Source: Alphaproteobacteria bacterium
Lineage (GTDB): Bacteria; Pseudomonadota; Alphaproteobacteria; Caulobacterales; Caulobacteraceae
NCBI GenBank assembly: GCA_003241825.1
Contig: QBLX01000008.1
Location: 1 to 34,453, forward strand
DNA length: 34,453 nucleotides
Direction: 5' to 3'
The notes beneath the pieces were generated by a model, which was not told the DNA's origin, searched no databases, and was given only the letters and a program-made list of their open reading frames with translations. Each line of letters begins with the position of its first letter. Within the stretch, counting starts at the first letter, position 1. The translations under genes were made by a program, and so were the position numbers. Shown here one piece after another: positions 1-8,516 of this stretch.

Positions 1-15
1 GCGCCTCCCGCCCCG

Positions 16-1296
16 ATGACCCCGGCTCGCCGCCTCCGGAATATCAGCGGCGGGTCGACCGGGAACCTCGTGGAATGGTTCGACTGGTACGCCTATGCGG
101 CCTTCACCCTGTATTTTGCGCCGCTGTTCTTTCCGTCCAGCAGTGACACGGCCGAGTTGCTGCAGGCAGCGGCTGTTTTCGCTGTCGGCTTCCTCATGCG
201 TCCGATCGGGGCCTGGGTCATGGGCGTCTACGCCGACCGCAAGGGCCGCAAGGCCGGACTGACGCTTTCGGTCACCCTGATGTGCACGGGGTCGCTGATC
301 ATCGCCTGCATCCCGACCTATGCCTCCATCGGTGTCGCAGCGCCAATCCTGCTCCTGGTCGCGCGGATGCTGCAGGGGCTGAGTGTCGGCGGCGAGTACG
401 GGTCATCGGCGACCTATCTGTCAGAAATGGCCACGGCCAAGCATCGCGGGTTCTGGTCCAGCTTCCAGTACGTCACACTGATTTCGGGGCAGCTGCTGGC
501 CCTGCTCCTGCTGATCGTCCTTCAGAACACGTTGAGCGAGGCCGCACTCTCGTCCTGGGGCTGGCGGATCCCGTTTTTCGTCGGAGCGGCTCTGGCGATC
601 GTGGTGTTCTGGCTCCGGCGCGGCCTCGACGAGACTGCAGAGTTCGAGGCGCGGGAAAAGGGCACCGAGGCGAGGTCCAGCGCCCTGCTGCTGTTCATGA
701 AGCACCCGAAAGAGGCGCTCATGGTCATCGGCCTGACCGCCGGTGGTACGCTCGCCTTCTATACCTACACGACCTACCTGCAGAAATTCCTGACCAATAC
801 GGCGGGATTCCAGAAGACCACGGCGACCGAAATCAGCGCCGCCGCCCTGTTTGTCTTCATGCTGCTGCAACCTGCCGTCGGCGCCCTGTCGGACAGGGTC
901 GGGCGAAAGCCGGTCATGATCACATTTGGCGTCCTGGGTGTCGTTTGCACCGTCCCGATCATGACGGCGCTGTCGACGACCACCGATCCCATCATGGCCT
1001 TCCTGCTGAGCCTTTCGGCACTCGTGATCGTGTCGGGCTACACCGCCATCAATGCGGTCGTGAAGGCCGAGCTGTTTCCAGCCCATATCCGCGCGCTCGG
1101 CGTCGCCCTGCCTTACGCAATCGCCAATGCGGCCTTTGGCGGAACCGCCGAATATGTTGCCCTCTGGTTCAAGCTGGACGGCAAGGAGAGCCTGTATTTC
1201 TGGTATGTCACCGGCATGATCGGCATTTCGCTGCTGACCTATGTAACCATGCGCGACACCAGAAATCACAGCCTGATCCGGGATGAGCACGGCTGA
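16..1296 (+). CDS. MFS transporter, metabolite:H+ symporter (MHS) family, KgtP-like
   Basis: A 426-residue inner-membrane permease of the major facilitator superfamily, probably importing a small carboxylate (such as 2-oxoglutarate or another dicarboxylate) with protons. The opening stretch with GNLVEWFDWYAY is the typical first helix of the MHS/alpha-ketoglutarate permease group. The loop 2-3 signature appears as ADRKGRK (about residues 73-79), and a second copy, LSDRVGRK, lies between helices 8 and 9. Hydrophobic segments account for about 12 helices, and the length is usual for the family. The reading frame stays open from base 1, so a start upstream of the window cannot be excluded, although the ATG at 16 fits family N-termini. 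No catabolic neighbour points to the substrate. Confidence 0.85.
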   Translation: MTPARRLRNISGGSTGNLVEWFDWYAYAAFTLYFAPLFFPSSSDTAELLQAAAVFAVGFLMRPIGAWVMGVYADRKGRKAGLTLSVTLMCTGSLIIACIPTYASIGVAAPILLLVARMLQGLSVGGEYGSSATYLSEMATAKHRGFWSSFQYVTLISGQLLALLLLIVLQNTLSEAALSSWGWRIPFFVGAALAIVVFWLRRGLDETAEFEAREKGTEARSSALLLFMKHPKEALMVIGLTAGGTLAFYTYTTYLQKFLTNTAGFQKTTATEISAAALFVFMLLQPAVGALSDRVGRKPVMITFGVLGVVCTVPIMTALSTTTDPIMAFLLSLSALVIVSGYTAINAVVKAELFPAHIRALGVALPYAIANAAFGGTAEYVALWFKLDGKESLYFWYVTGMIGISLLTYVTMRDTRNHSLIRDEHG

Positions 1297-1373
1297 CCGC
1301 GCCAACCTGACCGTTGTTAAGTTAGCTCGCCTTCGCTAGGCCTCACCCAAACCACCGGAGCGAAGACACCCCG

Positions 1374-2246
1374 ATGCAGCGGCCGACCGAACGGTTCGAG
1401 GGCACCTCGAACTATATCGCAACCCAGGACCTGAAGATCGCGGTCAACGCCGCCGTCGCACTCGAACGCCCCCTGCTGATCAAGGGCGAGCCCGGCACGG
1501 GCAAGACCGTCCTTGCCTATGAGATGGCCAGTGCCCTGAACGCTCCCTTGATCACTTGGCACATCAAGTCGACGACCAAGGCCCACAATGGCCTGTATGA
1601 ATACGATGCAGTCAGCCGTCTGCGCGACTCGCAACTCGGCGATCCGCGGGTTCAGGACGTGAAGAACTATCTCAAGCCTGGCAAGCTGTGGGAGGCCTTT
1701 ACCAGCCCGGTTCGCCCCGTCCTGCTGATCGACGAGATCGACAAGGCGGATATCGAGTTCCCGAACGACCTTCTGCAGGAACTCGACCGGATGGAGTTCT
1801 TCGTCCAGGAGACCGGCGAGACCATTCGCGCCGCTGTTCGACCTGTCGTCGTGATCACGTCCAACAACGAGAAGGAACTGCCGGACGCCTTCCTGCGCCG
1901 CTGCTTCTTCCACTACATCCGCTTTCCCGACGATGAGACGATGAAGGCGATCGTCGAGGTCCATTTCCCTGGCATCAAAGGCCGTCTGGTCTCCCAGGCG
2001 CTGAAGACCTTCTATGAAATCCGCGACACGCCGGGCCTGAAGAAAAAGCCCTCAACGTCCGAACTGCTGGATTGGCTGAAACTGCTGCTGGTCGAGGACA
2101 TCGATCCCGAGACCCTGCGTGAAAAGACCCCGAACAAGCTGATCCCGCCGCTTCACGGGGCCTTGCTCAAGAACGAGCAGGACGTCCACCTGTTCGAGCG
2201 CCTGGCCTTCCTGAACAGACGCGAAGGCGCACGGCCCGGAAGCTGA
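1374..2246 (+). CDS. MoxR-type AAA+ ATPase
   Basis: A 290-residue single-domain AAA+ ATPase of the MoxR group, whose members act as ATP-driven chaperones that mature or insert cofactors into partner proteins. Walker A is GEPGTGKT (38-45) and Walker B is LLIDE (117-121). Sensor 1 is seen in ITSNNEKELPDAFLRRC (about 161-177), and a helical lid makes up the C-terminal third. Relatives of this subtype usually precede a von Willebrand A (CoxE-like) gene, but here the next gene is an unrelated lipoprotein. The partner must therefore be encoded elsewhere. It is distinct from the second MoxR protein at 7560-8516, which sits with its DUF58 partner. Confidence 0.85.
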   Translation: MQRPTERFEGTSNYIATQDLKIAVNAAVALERPLLIKGEPGTGKTVLAYEMASALNAPLITWHIKSTTKAHNGLYEYDAVSRLRDSQLGDPRVQDVKNYLKPGKLWEAFTSPVRPVLLIDEIDKADIEFPNDLLQELDRMEFFVQETGETIRAAVRPVVVITSNNEKELPDAFLRRCFFHYIRFPDDETMKAIVEVHFPGIKGRLVSQALKTFYEIRDTPGLKKKPSTSELLDWLKLLLVEDIDPETLREKTPNKLIPPLHGALLKNEQDVHLFERLAFLNRREGARPGS

Positions 2247-2363
2247 CACGCCTTCGTCACGGCAGGGACATCGCGGCACACCAGAGCCGCCACGCCGATT
2301 ACCGCGATTTCACTGGCGCATGGATGCGATCGGCAGGACTATGGGGTATCCAAAAAGGATAGG

Positions 2364-3248
2364 ATGATGCGGACCGCCTTGATCACCTTCTGCGCTGTGG
2401 CTGCTCTTCTTGCGGGTTGCGATGTGCGCACCAGTTCGCGGGTCGATGCCGACGGTGACAGGAATGAGGGTCACACCGCCCTGCGCGTCATTGAAACGCT
2501 CCAGTGCCCAGACACGCTTGGTGCTCTGACACGCAAGGGATCAGCACAGGCCGGAGGGACAGTCTGTACCTATGGCGGCCCACGTGGAGCCGAGGTTTCC
2601 CTGCATCTGGTCAGCCTCGACGGCACGACACCCGATCTGGCCCTCGCCCGGTTCGAAAATGAACTCATTGCGGGCATGCCCGGTACCGCCGCCCAGATGC
2701 GCGGAGCAGCTGCAGATTCAGACGCCGACCAGGCGGACGCCGAGGCAGCCCGTGCGGATGCAGAGGTCGCCCGGGCCGACGCCGAGATGGCAAGGGCGGA
2801 ATCCAGCGCGCAATCAGGCGACCGCGCAACGGTTCGCTTGCCCGGCGTCACGGTCGAATCCAGCGGCGAGGACGCCAGCGTGCGCATTCCCGGCATGGCT
2901 GTCGATACGGATGGCGACAAGGCTCGCGTCCGCATCGGTGGCTTCAGCATCGATGCCAGCGAAGGCAGTCAGGCGGTCGCTATCTCTTCGTCTGACGAAT
3001 CCGTCAGTATCCAGGCCCACGACGACGCTGCCGAGATCCGCACACGGGCCCCCGGATCGGCAACCCGCGTGACCTATATCCTGACCGACAATGCTGCGTC
3101 CGAAGCCGGCTGGCGTCTGGTAGGCTATGAGGCCCGCGGTCCCCAGGGGGGGCCGATTGTTGTTGCGACAGTTCGCGCCAAGGATCGCAATAATGACGGC
3201 GTCTTCGACGATGCCAAGGACCTGGTCTCCCTCAACGTGGGCGAATAG
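2364..3248 (+). CDS. Putative lipoprotein with heptad and 16-residue tandem repeats
   Basis: A 294-residue exported protein of unknown function. Residues 1-19 form a lipoprotein signal ending in LLAGC, with Cys19 as the lipidation site, so it should be anchored in an envelope membrane. Three perfect heptads of the form ADAE(A/V/M)AR occupy residues 124-144 and predict a short charged Ala-rich coiled coil. Three 16-residue units follow at 157-204, beginning VRLPG, VRIPG and VRIGG, and alternate short hydrophobic strands with acidic turns in a way that suggests a small beta-stack. The ending has an Asp/Asn-rich stretch (DRNNDGVFDD) like a calcium-binding loop. An AGGAT-type ribosome site precedes the tandem ATGATG, so the start could be either ATG. 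I recognise no characterised family. Confidence 0.75.
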   Translation: MMRTALITFCAVAALLAGCDVRTSSRVDADGDRNEGHTALRVIETLQCPDTLGALTRKGSAQAGGTVCTYGGPRGAEVSLHLVSLDGTTPDLALARFENELIAGMPGTAAQMRGAAADSDADQADAEAARADAEVARADAEMARAESSAQSGDRATVRLPGVTVESSGEDASVRIPGMAVDTDGDKARVRIGGFSIDASEGSQAVAISSSDESVSIQAHDDAAEIRTRAPGSATRVTYILTDNAASEAGWRLVGYEARGPQGGPIVVATVRAKDRNNDGVFDDAKDLVSLNVGE

Positions 3249-3309
3249 CGGCCTTGATCGTGGCGCCGGAATGGGTCACCTGACCGACCCGCCGCCCAGG
3301 ACTGCTACC

Positions 3310-3975
3310 TTGTCTGAACGCCCGATCTCGACGCCCGTCGCCAGAAAGTCTCGAAACCCGGCTCCACGCGCCTGGCAACGAATGCTGTCCGGTCGTCGCC
3401 TTGACCTGCTGGACCCGTCTCCCTTCGATATCGAGATCGAGGATATCGCGCACGGCCTCGCACGGGTGGCCCGCTGGAATGGCCAGACCATCGGCGAGCA
3501 CGCTTTCTCGGTCGCCCAGCACTCCTGTGTCGTCGAGGACATCGCGGTGCATATGAAGCCGGATCTGGACCCCAGATGGCGACTCGCCGCCCTGCTGCAT
3601 GATGCGTCCGAATACGTCATCGGGGACATGATCTCGCCGTTCAAATCCGCGCTAGGCGTCAACTACAAGGACTTCGAGGTGCGACTGGAAAGCGCTATCC
3701 ACGTCCGGTTCGGCCTGCCGCCCAAATCCCCCGTTGCGATCAAAACCCTGATCAAGAAGGCCGACCGGGCCTGCGCCTACTTCGAGGCAACCCAGCTCGC
3801 CGGGTTCGAGCGGAGCGAGTCCCTCAAGCTGTTCGGTGCGCCACCCGCGGGTTTCCATTTGACCATCGACCCCTTGCCTGCTCCGGTTGCCCAGATGCGT
3901 TATATCGAGCGATATCGCGCCCTGGCCGAGGCCGTCGGCATCCTGCCCGGGGCCCACCCCCGGCCTGCGGAGTGA
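3310..3975 (+). CDS. HD-domain phosphohydrolase, YfbR/5'-nucleotidase-like
   Basis: A soluble HD-superfamily metal-dependent phosphohydrolase similar to the YfbR group, which dephosphorylates nucleoside monophosphates. The metal-binding pattern is visible as EHAFSVAQHS followed by LLHDASEY(V)IGD, and a conserved Asp lies further on in KKADRAC. The TTG at 3310 is chosen as start because an AGGA lies eight bases upstream and it avoids overlap with the lipoprotein gene. An in-frame ATG at 3271 is the alternative, and the frame is open back to 3127. The stop lies four bases before the ATG of the NrtR-like gene, so the two are probably co-transcribed. That supports a role in nucleotide or NAD metabolism, but the substrate is not shown by sequence. 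Confidence 0.8.
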   Translation: MSERPISTPVARKSRNPAPRAWQRMLSGRRLDLLDPSPFDIEIEDIAHGLARVARWNGQTIGEHAFSVAQHSCVVEDIAVHMKPDLDPRWRLAALLHDASEYVIGDMISPFKSALGVNYKDFEVRLESAIHVRFGLPPKSPVAIKTLIKKADRACAYFEATQLAGFERSESLKLFGAPPAGFHLTIDPLPAPVAQMRYIERYRALAEAVGILPGAHPRPAE

Positions 3976-3979
3976 AGTC

Positions 3980-4915
3980 ATGTCCTTTGGGGGCGAGCAT
4001 GGCGTCCGCATCGGTCTTTCGGCTGTTGTCATGGCCCTGCACGACCGCGCACTCTGCGTCCTGACGACGGGCTCAGGCCCTGACCTCGCTCTGCCCTTCG
4101 GCCCCTTTGACCCCGTCAGGGACCGGACATTCGAATTGTCCCTGCGCGCCTTCGTGGCCGCCCAGACCGGGTTTCGTCCCGGCTTCGTGGAACAGCTCTA
4201 CACGTTTGGCGACGCGGGACGGGCTTCGCCCCGCCCGACACCCGGCCCCGAACGCGCTCGCGAAGTCTCCGTCGGCTATCTGGCCCTGACGCGCGAGGCT
4301 GACACAGCATCCGTGGCCGATGCACTCTGGACCCCGCTTTTCGATATCTTCCCCTGGGAAGATCGCCGGAGCGGCCCGGCCTCGTCAGTGCCAATCTCCA
4401 GCGCCCTCATGGACTGGGCAGGCCATGACGATCGCAGGAGTGCCCGGGTCCAGTCGCTCTTCGCGACAGGGGCCGATCATCGCTGGAACGAGGAACGGGC
4501 GCTGGAGCGCTACGAACTGCTCTATGAAGCCGGGCTGGTCCCAGAGGCCGCACGTGATCGGGATCAGCCCGGCGCTCACGTCATGCCCGGCCGGACCATG
4601 GCTTCGGACCACCGTCGCATCCTCGCTACAGGCCTCGGCAGGCTGCGCTCCAAGCTGAAGTATCGTCCTGTCCTGTTCGAATTGACGCCGGACACCTTCA
4701 CCCTGTCCGGCCTCCAGTCCGCTGCAGAGGCTGTCGCAGGCCTGACCCTGCACAAGCAGAATTTCCGCCGTGGCGTCGAACGAACCGGGTTGGTCCAGCC
4801 CACGGGCCTTCTGTCAACGGGGACCGGAGGACGCCCCGCCGAACTCTTCCGCATCCGCGACGCCGACCCGCACTCTGGCCAGGCTCCGGGCCTCGCCCTG
4901 CCCGCCCAGCGATAG
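3980..4915 (+). CDS. NrtR-like regulator (degenerate Nudix domain plus winged helix)
   Basis: A 311-residue transcription factor of the NrtR / 'NAD regulator' type, which represses NAD biosynthesis or salvage genes and senses an ADP-ribose-like ligand. The first half has the Nudix fold pattern, including QLYTFGD and the strand EVSVGYLAL. The second half has the NrtR winged-helix motifs KLKYRPVLFELTPDTFTLSGLQ, HKQNFRRGVERTG and GRPAELFRIRD. The Nudix catalytic box is eroded: the helix reads LRAFVAAQTG where active enzymes have REUxEExG, so it should bind ligand but not hydrolyse it. The GGAG just before the ATG at 3980 supports this start over an upstream in-frame ATG. It follows the HD hydrolase by four bases. 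Confidence 0.8.
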   Translation: MSFGGEHGVRIGLSAVVMALHDRALCVLTTGSGPDLALPFGPFDPVRDRTFELSLRAFVAAQTGFRPGFVEQLYTFGDAGRASPRPTPGPERAREVSVGYLALTREADTASVADALWTPLFDIFPWEDRRSGPASSVPISSALMDWAGHDDRRSARVQSLFATGADHRWNEERALERYELLYEAGLVPEAARDRDQPGAHVMPGRTMASDHRRILATGLGRLRSKLKYRPVLFELTPDTFTLSGLQSAAEAVAGLTLHKQNFRRGVERTGLVQPTGLLSTGTGGRPAELFRIRDADPHSGQAPGLALPAQR

Positions 4916-5003
4916 GAACGAAAATCCTCCGCATCCTGCTTGCGGTGAAGGCTCCGGCCCATTAGAGAGGCCGCTCGCTTCGACCTAGCGACTTCGGCAC
5001 CGC

Positions 5004-5093
<90 letters not shown>

Positions 5094-5143
5094 CTGCCTT
5101 TTGGCGATTTTTTCCATAAAAACCAACATATTGAACGCAAGGA

Positions 5144-5157
5144 ATAGTCGCGACTAT
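5144..5157. promoter_or_regulatory. Perfect 14-bp palindrome
   Basis: ATAGTCGCGACTAT is its own reverse complement and sits 50 bases after the tRNA. It could be a dimeric protein binding site, but no gene start lies close downstream, so a regulatory role is only a guess. Confidence 0.3.
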
Positions 5158-5399
5158 CGCGCTCAATCGCGCGTGATCGGTAGACGTAAAACGAGATTTT
5201 CGGTTGGATTTAGCCCATTTCGGGCCGGAGTCTCCGGCGCGCCAAACTGACTCCGGTTTTTCCTGCTAACAGGAAGTTTATCTGGGGGTTTTCAGGGATT
5301 TGGGTTCACCGCCAGGATTGCGTTGGCTCACTGGCACTGTGGGGATTGGGCGAGCGGGTCTTGGGCTACTCCTGGCAGGGAACTTTACAGTGTAGCCGA

Positions 5400-5515
5400 G
5401 TGCTGTCACGTTAGCTTTGCGTGCTCTAATTGAACGATAGTTTCGCCATAGCGGACTGTTCCACTTCGCTTTTGGGCTCATCAGTGGAGACAAGTTAGCA
5501 TTGGACTGACAGCAC
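5400..5515. repeat. MITE-like element with 9-bp terminal inverted repeats
   Basis: A 116-base segment begins GTGCTGTCA (5400-5408) and ends with its exact complement TGACAGCAC (5507-5515). Similarity continues inward: GTTAGC follows one end, and GCTAAC lies a few bases further from the other. Its right end (5481-5516) matches 34 of 36 bases of the sequence at 23463-23498 next to the IS6-family transposase remnant. It has no coding capacity, so it looks like a non-autonomous derivative of that element or a relic of both its ends. I see no target-site duplication. Confidence 0.5.
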
Positions 5516-5732
5516 CCTGATTTCCGTCCATCAAGCGTGACTGCCTGTTCTTACGACCTTCGCTTCTTCCTTCGCGGCGGCGACAGCGCCGGTGACAGCG
5601 CCAAAATCATCGCTTCAGGCTCCGCTCATCGCTGGACGCGAAGTGTGGAATAGGCGAAACGTAACTCAGGGTTTTTCACCGCTCCGCTCAACATTCGAGG
5701 CGACTTCAGGATTGTCTATACAGGCTCGATCG

Positions 5733-6356
5733 ATGACCGCGCCTGAACCGCCGGATGCGGCGTTGACAGCGGCTCATGCGCGCTTGTTGCGGGACGAGAG
5801 CCTGCAATTCGATCGGGTCGGATTTGAGCTGCCCGAAGTCCCCGGTTGGTTGCGCTGGATCGCAGAGGCGTTTCAGGCTCTGGCCCCGGTGATGCAGTGG
5901 CTGTTCTGGGGCGCTCTGGCTGGCTTGGTGGCCCTGCTTCTGTTTTTCATCGGGCGCGAAATCCTCAATCTGCGCAAGCCGCTCCCGCGACCGACGGCAC
6001 TCGTGCTGGGTGAAGAGCCTGACTGGCGGCCGGACCGCGATGCTGCACGCGATCTGCTGGCGGCAGCCGATCGCCTGGCGGCTGAAGGGCGGTTTGGAGA
6101 AGCCGCTCACCTGCTTCTCCTGCGCAGTGTCGAGGACATCCAGAGCCGCCGGCCCAAGGCCCTTCGTGTCTCGTTGACGACCCGGGAGATCGCCAGTCTG
6201 GAGGCCCTGCCCCCAGAGGCCCGGCCTGCCTTTCGCCGGATCGGACGGGTGGTGGAGCGCAGCCTCTTCGGGGGAGCCGTGATCGGCGCGGACGCCTTTG
6301 CCGACTGTCGCCGCGCTTATGAGGATTTTGCCTTGCCGAAGGGCTGGAGCGCATGA
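5733..6356 (+). CDS. DUF4129-domain membrane protein
   Basis: First gene of a six-gene operon: a 207-residue protein with one transmembrane helix at about residues 55-80 and a cytoplasmic DUF4129 domain after it. Family features are visible in the helical stretch AADRLAAEGRFGEAAHLLLLRSVEDI and in the closing FADCRRAYEDFAL. DUF4129 proteins commonly sit beside MoxR and DUF58 genes and are thought to belong to the same envelope-associated complex; no biochemical activity is established. The ATG at 5733 is preferred. A TTG seven codons upstream is in frame, and the frame is open back to 5592, but that extension lacks family similarity. The ATGA overlap with the next gene implies translational coupling. 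Confidence 0.75.
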   Translation: MTAPEPPDAALTAAHARLLRDESLQFDRVGFELPEVPGWLRWIAEAFQALAPVMQWLFWGALAGLVALLLFFIGREILNLRKPLPRPTALVLGEEPDWRPDRDAARDLLAAADRLAAEGRFGEAAHLLLLRSVEDIQSRRPKALRVSLTTREIASLEALPPEARPAFRRIGRVVERSLFGGAVIGADAFADCRRAYEDFALPKGWSA

Positions 6357-7573
6357 GGATCGCTGCAGGAAATGGAGCCTTTTCGCCTCTGACTGTCATC
6401 AGCCTGGTAGTCATAGGAGTATTGTCTCTGGCAGGGCTTGGTGTCCTGTCGGCCTATGCCCCGGAACTGAAGTCGGGCAATGACGGTGGGGCCCATGGGC
6501 TTTCGAAATCGTCGGTCGGGTTCGGCGGGATTGTTCGTTTGCTTGAAACGACAGGCGTGCCGGTATTGCTCAGCCGTGGCGCACTCGGAACGGGTGCAGA
6601 GGGCAGTTTGCTGATCCTCACACCGACACTGGCTACACCGGCCGACCAGATTGCGGATCGCCAGCACCGGGGTCCCACGCTGATCGTCCTGCCCAAATGG
6701 AACGTTGTGGCGGAGCAAGAAAAGCGAGGATGGGTCAATACGGTCGGTGTCATCGAGCCGTCCCGTGCATTGACCTTGCTACCCGACGCCATCCGGCCCG
6801 GAACCCGGATTTCGCAGCGGACCGGGGTGAGCGGCACCCTGCTGACGCGCCCCGCCGGCAATCCAATGGGGCCACGCCTTGCCCTGGAAAATCTGCAGAC
6901 GATTTCTGGCCGCGACTGGATCCCTGTGGTGATCGACGAACGCGGTGAACCGGTTGTCGCCCTGCGACGGGGAACACAGACCTATGTGCTGTCCGATCCC
7001 GATCTGTTGAATACCCACGGCTTGAAGCGGCTGGCAGGGGCACAGGTCGCGATAAGCATCCTCGATGTCGTGCGGGCTGATGGTGAGTCCGTCGTGTTCG
7101 ACCTGACCCTCAACGGCTTCCAGCGAACCCGCAGCCTTTTGCGATTAATGCTGGAGCCGCCTTTGCTCGGAGTCACCCTGGTCATCGCAGCCCTGTTTGT
7201 CGTCGCCGGCCTGCAAGCCGGCGTGCGGTTTGGCCCGGCGCGAGAAAGGGCCAGGGCCGTCGCCCTTGGAAAGCAGGCGCTGGCTGACAATACCGCCGGG
7301 CTCGTGCGCATGGCGCGACGGGAACATCGCATGGCGTCACCCTATGCCCTGCTGGTCCGCGCGTCCGTGGCGCGGGCGATTGGCGCGCCCCGTCGGCTCA
7401 GCGAGCCAGAACTTGATGCCTTTCTTGATCGCGTCGGAGCCCAGTCGGGTGTCGAGGCCCGCTATTCGATCCTGGCCACCCGTGCCGCCGAAGCCCGCAC
7501 CGCGGGAGATCTGATGACGGTGGCACGCGACCTTCACCGCTGGAAACTGGAGATGACCCATGGACATCAATGA
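6353..7573 (+). CDS. DUF4350-domain membrane protein
   Basis: A 406-residue protein with a membrane helix near the N-terminus (about residues 12-34) and a second hydrophobic helix at about 265-290. Between them is an extracytoplasmic domain typical of DUF4350, including the motif [23 protein letters not shown], in which a cytidine-deaminase/GATase-like fold is often predicted. Its C-terminal part is cytoplasmic. It overlaps the DUF4129 gene by four bases and the MoxR gene by fourteen. In this conserved gene order DUF4350 is a structural partner of the DUF4129, MoxR and DUF58 proteins. The precise role is unknown. Confidence 0.75.
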   Translation: MRIAAGNGAFSPLTVISLVVIGVLSLAGLGVLSAYAPELKSGNDGGAHGLSKSSVGFGGIVRLLETTGVPVLLSRGALGTGAEGSLLILTPTLATPADQIADRQHRGPTLIVLPKWNVVAEQEKRGWVNTVGVIEPSRALTLLPDAIRPGTRISQRTGVSGTLLTRPAGNPMGPRLALENLQTISGRDWIPVVIDERGEPVVALRRGTQTYVLSDPDLLNTHGLKRLAGAQVAISILDVVRADGESVVFDLTLNGFQRTRSLLRLMLEPPLLGVTLVIAALFVVAGLQAGVRFGPARERARAVALGKQALADNTAGLVRMARREHRMASPYALLVRASVARAIGAPRRLSEPELDAFLDRVGAQSGVEARYSILATRAAEARTAGDLMTVARDLHRWKLEMTHGHQ

Positions 7574-8516
7574 GGTGATGGCGATTGCCGTCCGCATTCG
7601 AACCGAGATCGCCAAGGCCGTGGTCGGACAGGACGAGGCGGTCGACCTGCTGCTGACAGCATTGTTTGCTGGCGGCCATGTACTGCTGGAAGGCCCGCCA
7701 GGAACGGCCAAGACCCTGCTGGCCCAGGCTTTTGCGCGTACAGTTGGGCTGGATTATGGACGGATCCAGTTCACTCCGGATCTGATGCCCGGGGACATCA
7801 TCGGGTCGAACCTGTTCAACTTCCAGACCTCAAGCTTCACGCTGACGCGCGGCCCGATCTTTTCGGAACTGCTGCTGGCCGACGAGATCAACCGGACGCC
7901 TCCAAAGACCCAGGCAGCCCTGCTGGAGGCCATGCAGGAGCGGCGCGTCACCATCGATGGCCAGTCTCACGCCCTGTCCGGTCGCTTTACCGTCATCGCG
8001 ACCCAAAACCCGATCGAGCAACAGGGAACCTATCCTTTGCCCGAAGCCCAACTGGACCGGTTCCTGTTCAAACATGTCATCGACTACCCCAGCCAGGCCC
8101 AGGAACGGGCGATTGTGGCTGCGCATGGTGCCCGGTCCGGTCAAATGGACCCGGTTGCACTGGGTGTCGCGACCGTCGTCGACCGCGCCAACATCGACGC
8201 CGCAGTCGCGGTCGTGGCGAATGTGCGCCTGACCGACGAGGTCATCGACTATATCGTGGCCCTAATCCGCGCGACGCGGGACTCGGCGGATACCGATACA
8301 GGGGCATCGCCCCGAGCCGGAGCCATGCTGGCTGTTGCCGCTCGGGCGAGGGCTGTCCTTGATGGACGGGACTATGTCATTCCCGACGATGTGAAGGGAT
8401 TGGCCGCCCCGGTTCTGCGGCATCGGTTGATCCTGTCACCTGCGGCAGAGATCGAAGGTCGCAAGGTCGATCAGGTCCTGTCGACATTGGTCGATCAGGT
8501 CGCGGCTCCGCGGTGA
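7560..8516 (+). CDS. MoxR family AAA+ ATPase
   Basis: A 318-residue AAA+ ATPase of the MoxR proper subfamily. Walker A is GPPGTAKT (45-52), Walker B is LLLADE (104-109), and the family block [18 protein letters not shown] follows. Sensor 1 is ATQNP (147-151). The helical lid near the end includes [29 protein letters not shown], another family hallmark. It is expected to act as a chaperone-like motor on the DUF58 protein encoded next; the two genes overlap by four bases (GTGA). Length and motifs are all normal, so it should be active. Confidence 0.92.
   Translation: MDINEVMAIAVRIRTEIAKAVVGQDEAVDLLLTALFAGGHVLLEGPPGTAKTLLAQAFARTVGLDYGRIQFTPDLMPGDIIGSNLFNFQTSSFTLTRGPIFSELLLADEINRTPPKTQAALLEAMQERRVTIDGQSHALSGRFTVIATQNPIEQQGTYPLPEAQLDRFLFKHVIDYPSQAQERAIVAAHGARSGQMDPVALGVATVVDRANIDAAVAVVANVRLTDEVIDYIVALIRATRDSADTDTGASPRAGAMLAVAARARAVLDGRDYVIPDDVKGLAAPVLRHRLILSPAAEIEGRKVDQVLSTLVDQVAAPR

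Larger units (their letters stand above)
5094..5732. other. Gene-poor region with palindrome and MITE-like element
   Basis: About 640 bases between tRNA-Ser and the DUF4129 gene, less GC-rich than its surroundings in the first half. I see no convincing gene. A 71-codon minus-strand frame (5278-5493) starts inside the repeat end, has biased composition (many Pro, Arg and Ser) and matches nothing I know. The region does hold a perfect 14-bp palindrome (5144-5157) and an inverted-repeat element (5400-5515), listed separately. Confidence 0.6.

Noticed and set aside
421-1305. Long minus-strand open frame opposite the MFS gene
   Set aside because: It mirrors the high-GC codon bias of the transporter, has low-complexity residue content and no family motif.
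2570-2950. Antisense Ser/Ala/Arg-rich frame opposite the lipoprotein
   Set aside because: A shadow of the heptad and 16-residue repeats on the other strand; no ribosome site.
5260-5275. Hairpin TTCCTG-CTAA-CAGGAA as terminator
   Set aside because: Short stem with no T-run after it on either strand.
5278-5493. 71-codon minus-strand frame in the gene-poor region
   Set aside because: Biased composition, starts in the repeat end, no recognisable family; more likely chance within a mobile-element remnant.
5581-5603. Possible fourth copy of the glycan operator (GCGCCGGTGACAGCG)
   Set aside because: Only one half-site fits; the other half is not complementary, and no glycan gene follows.
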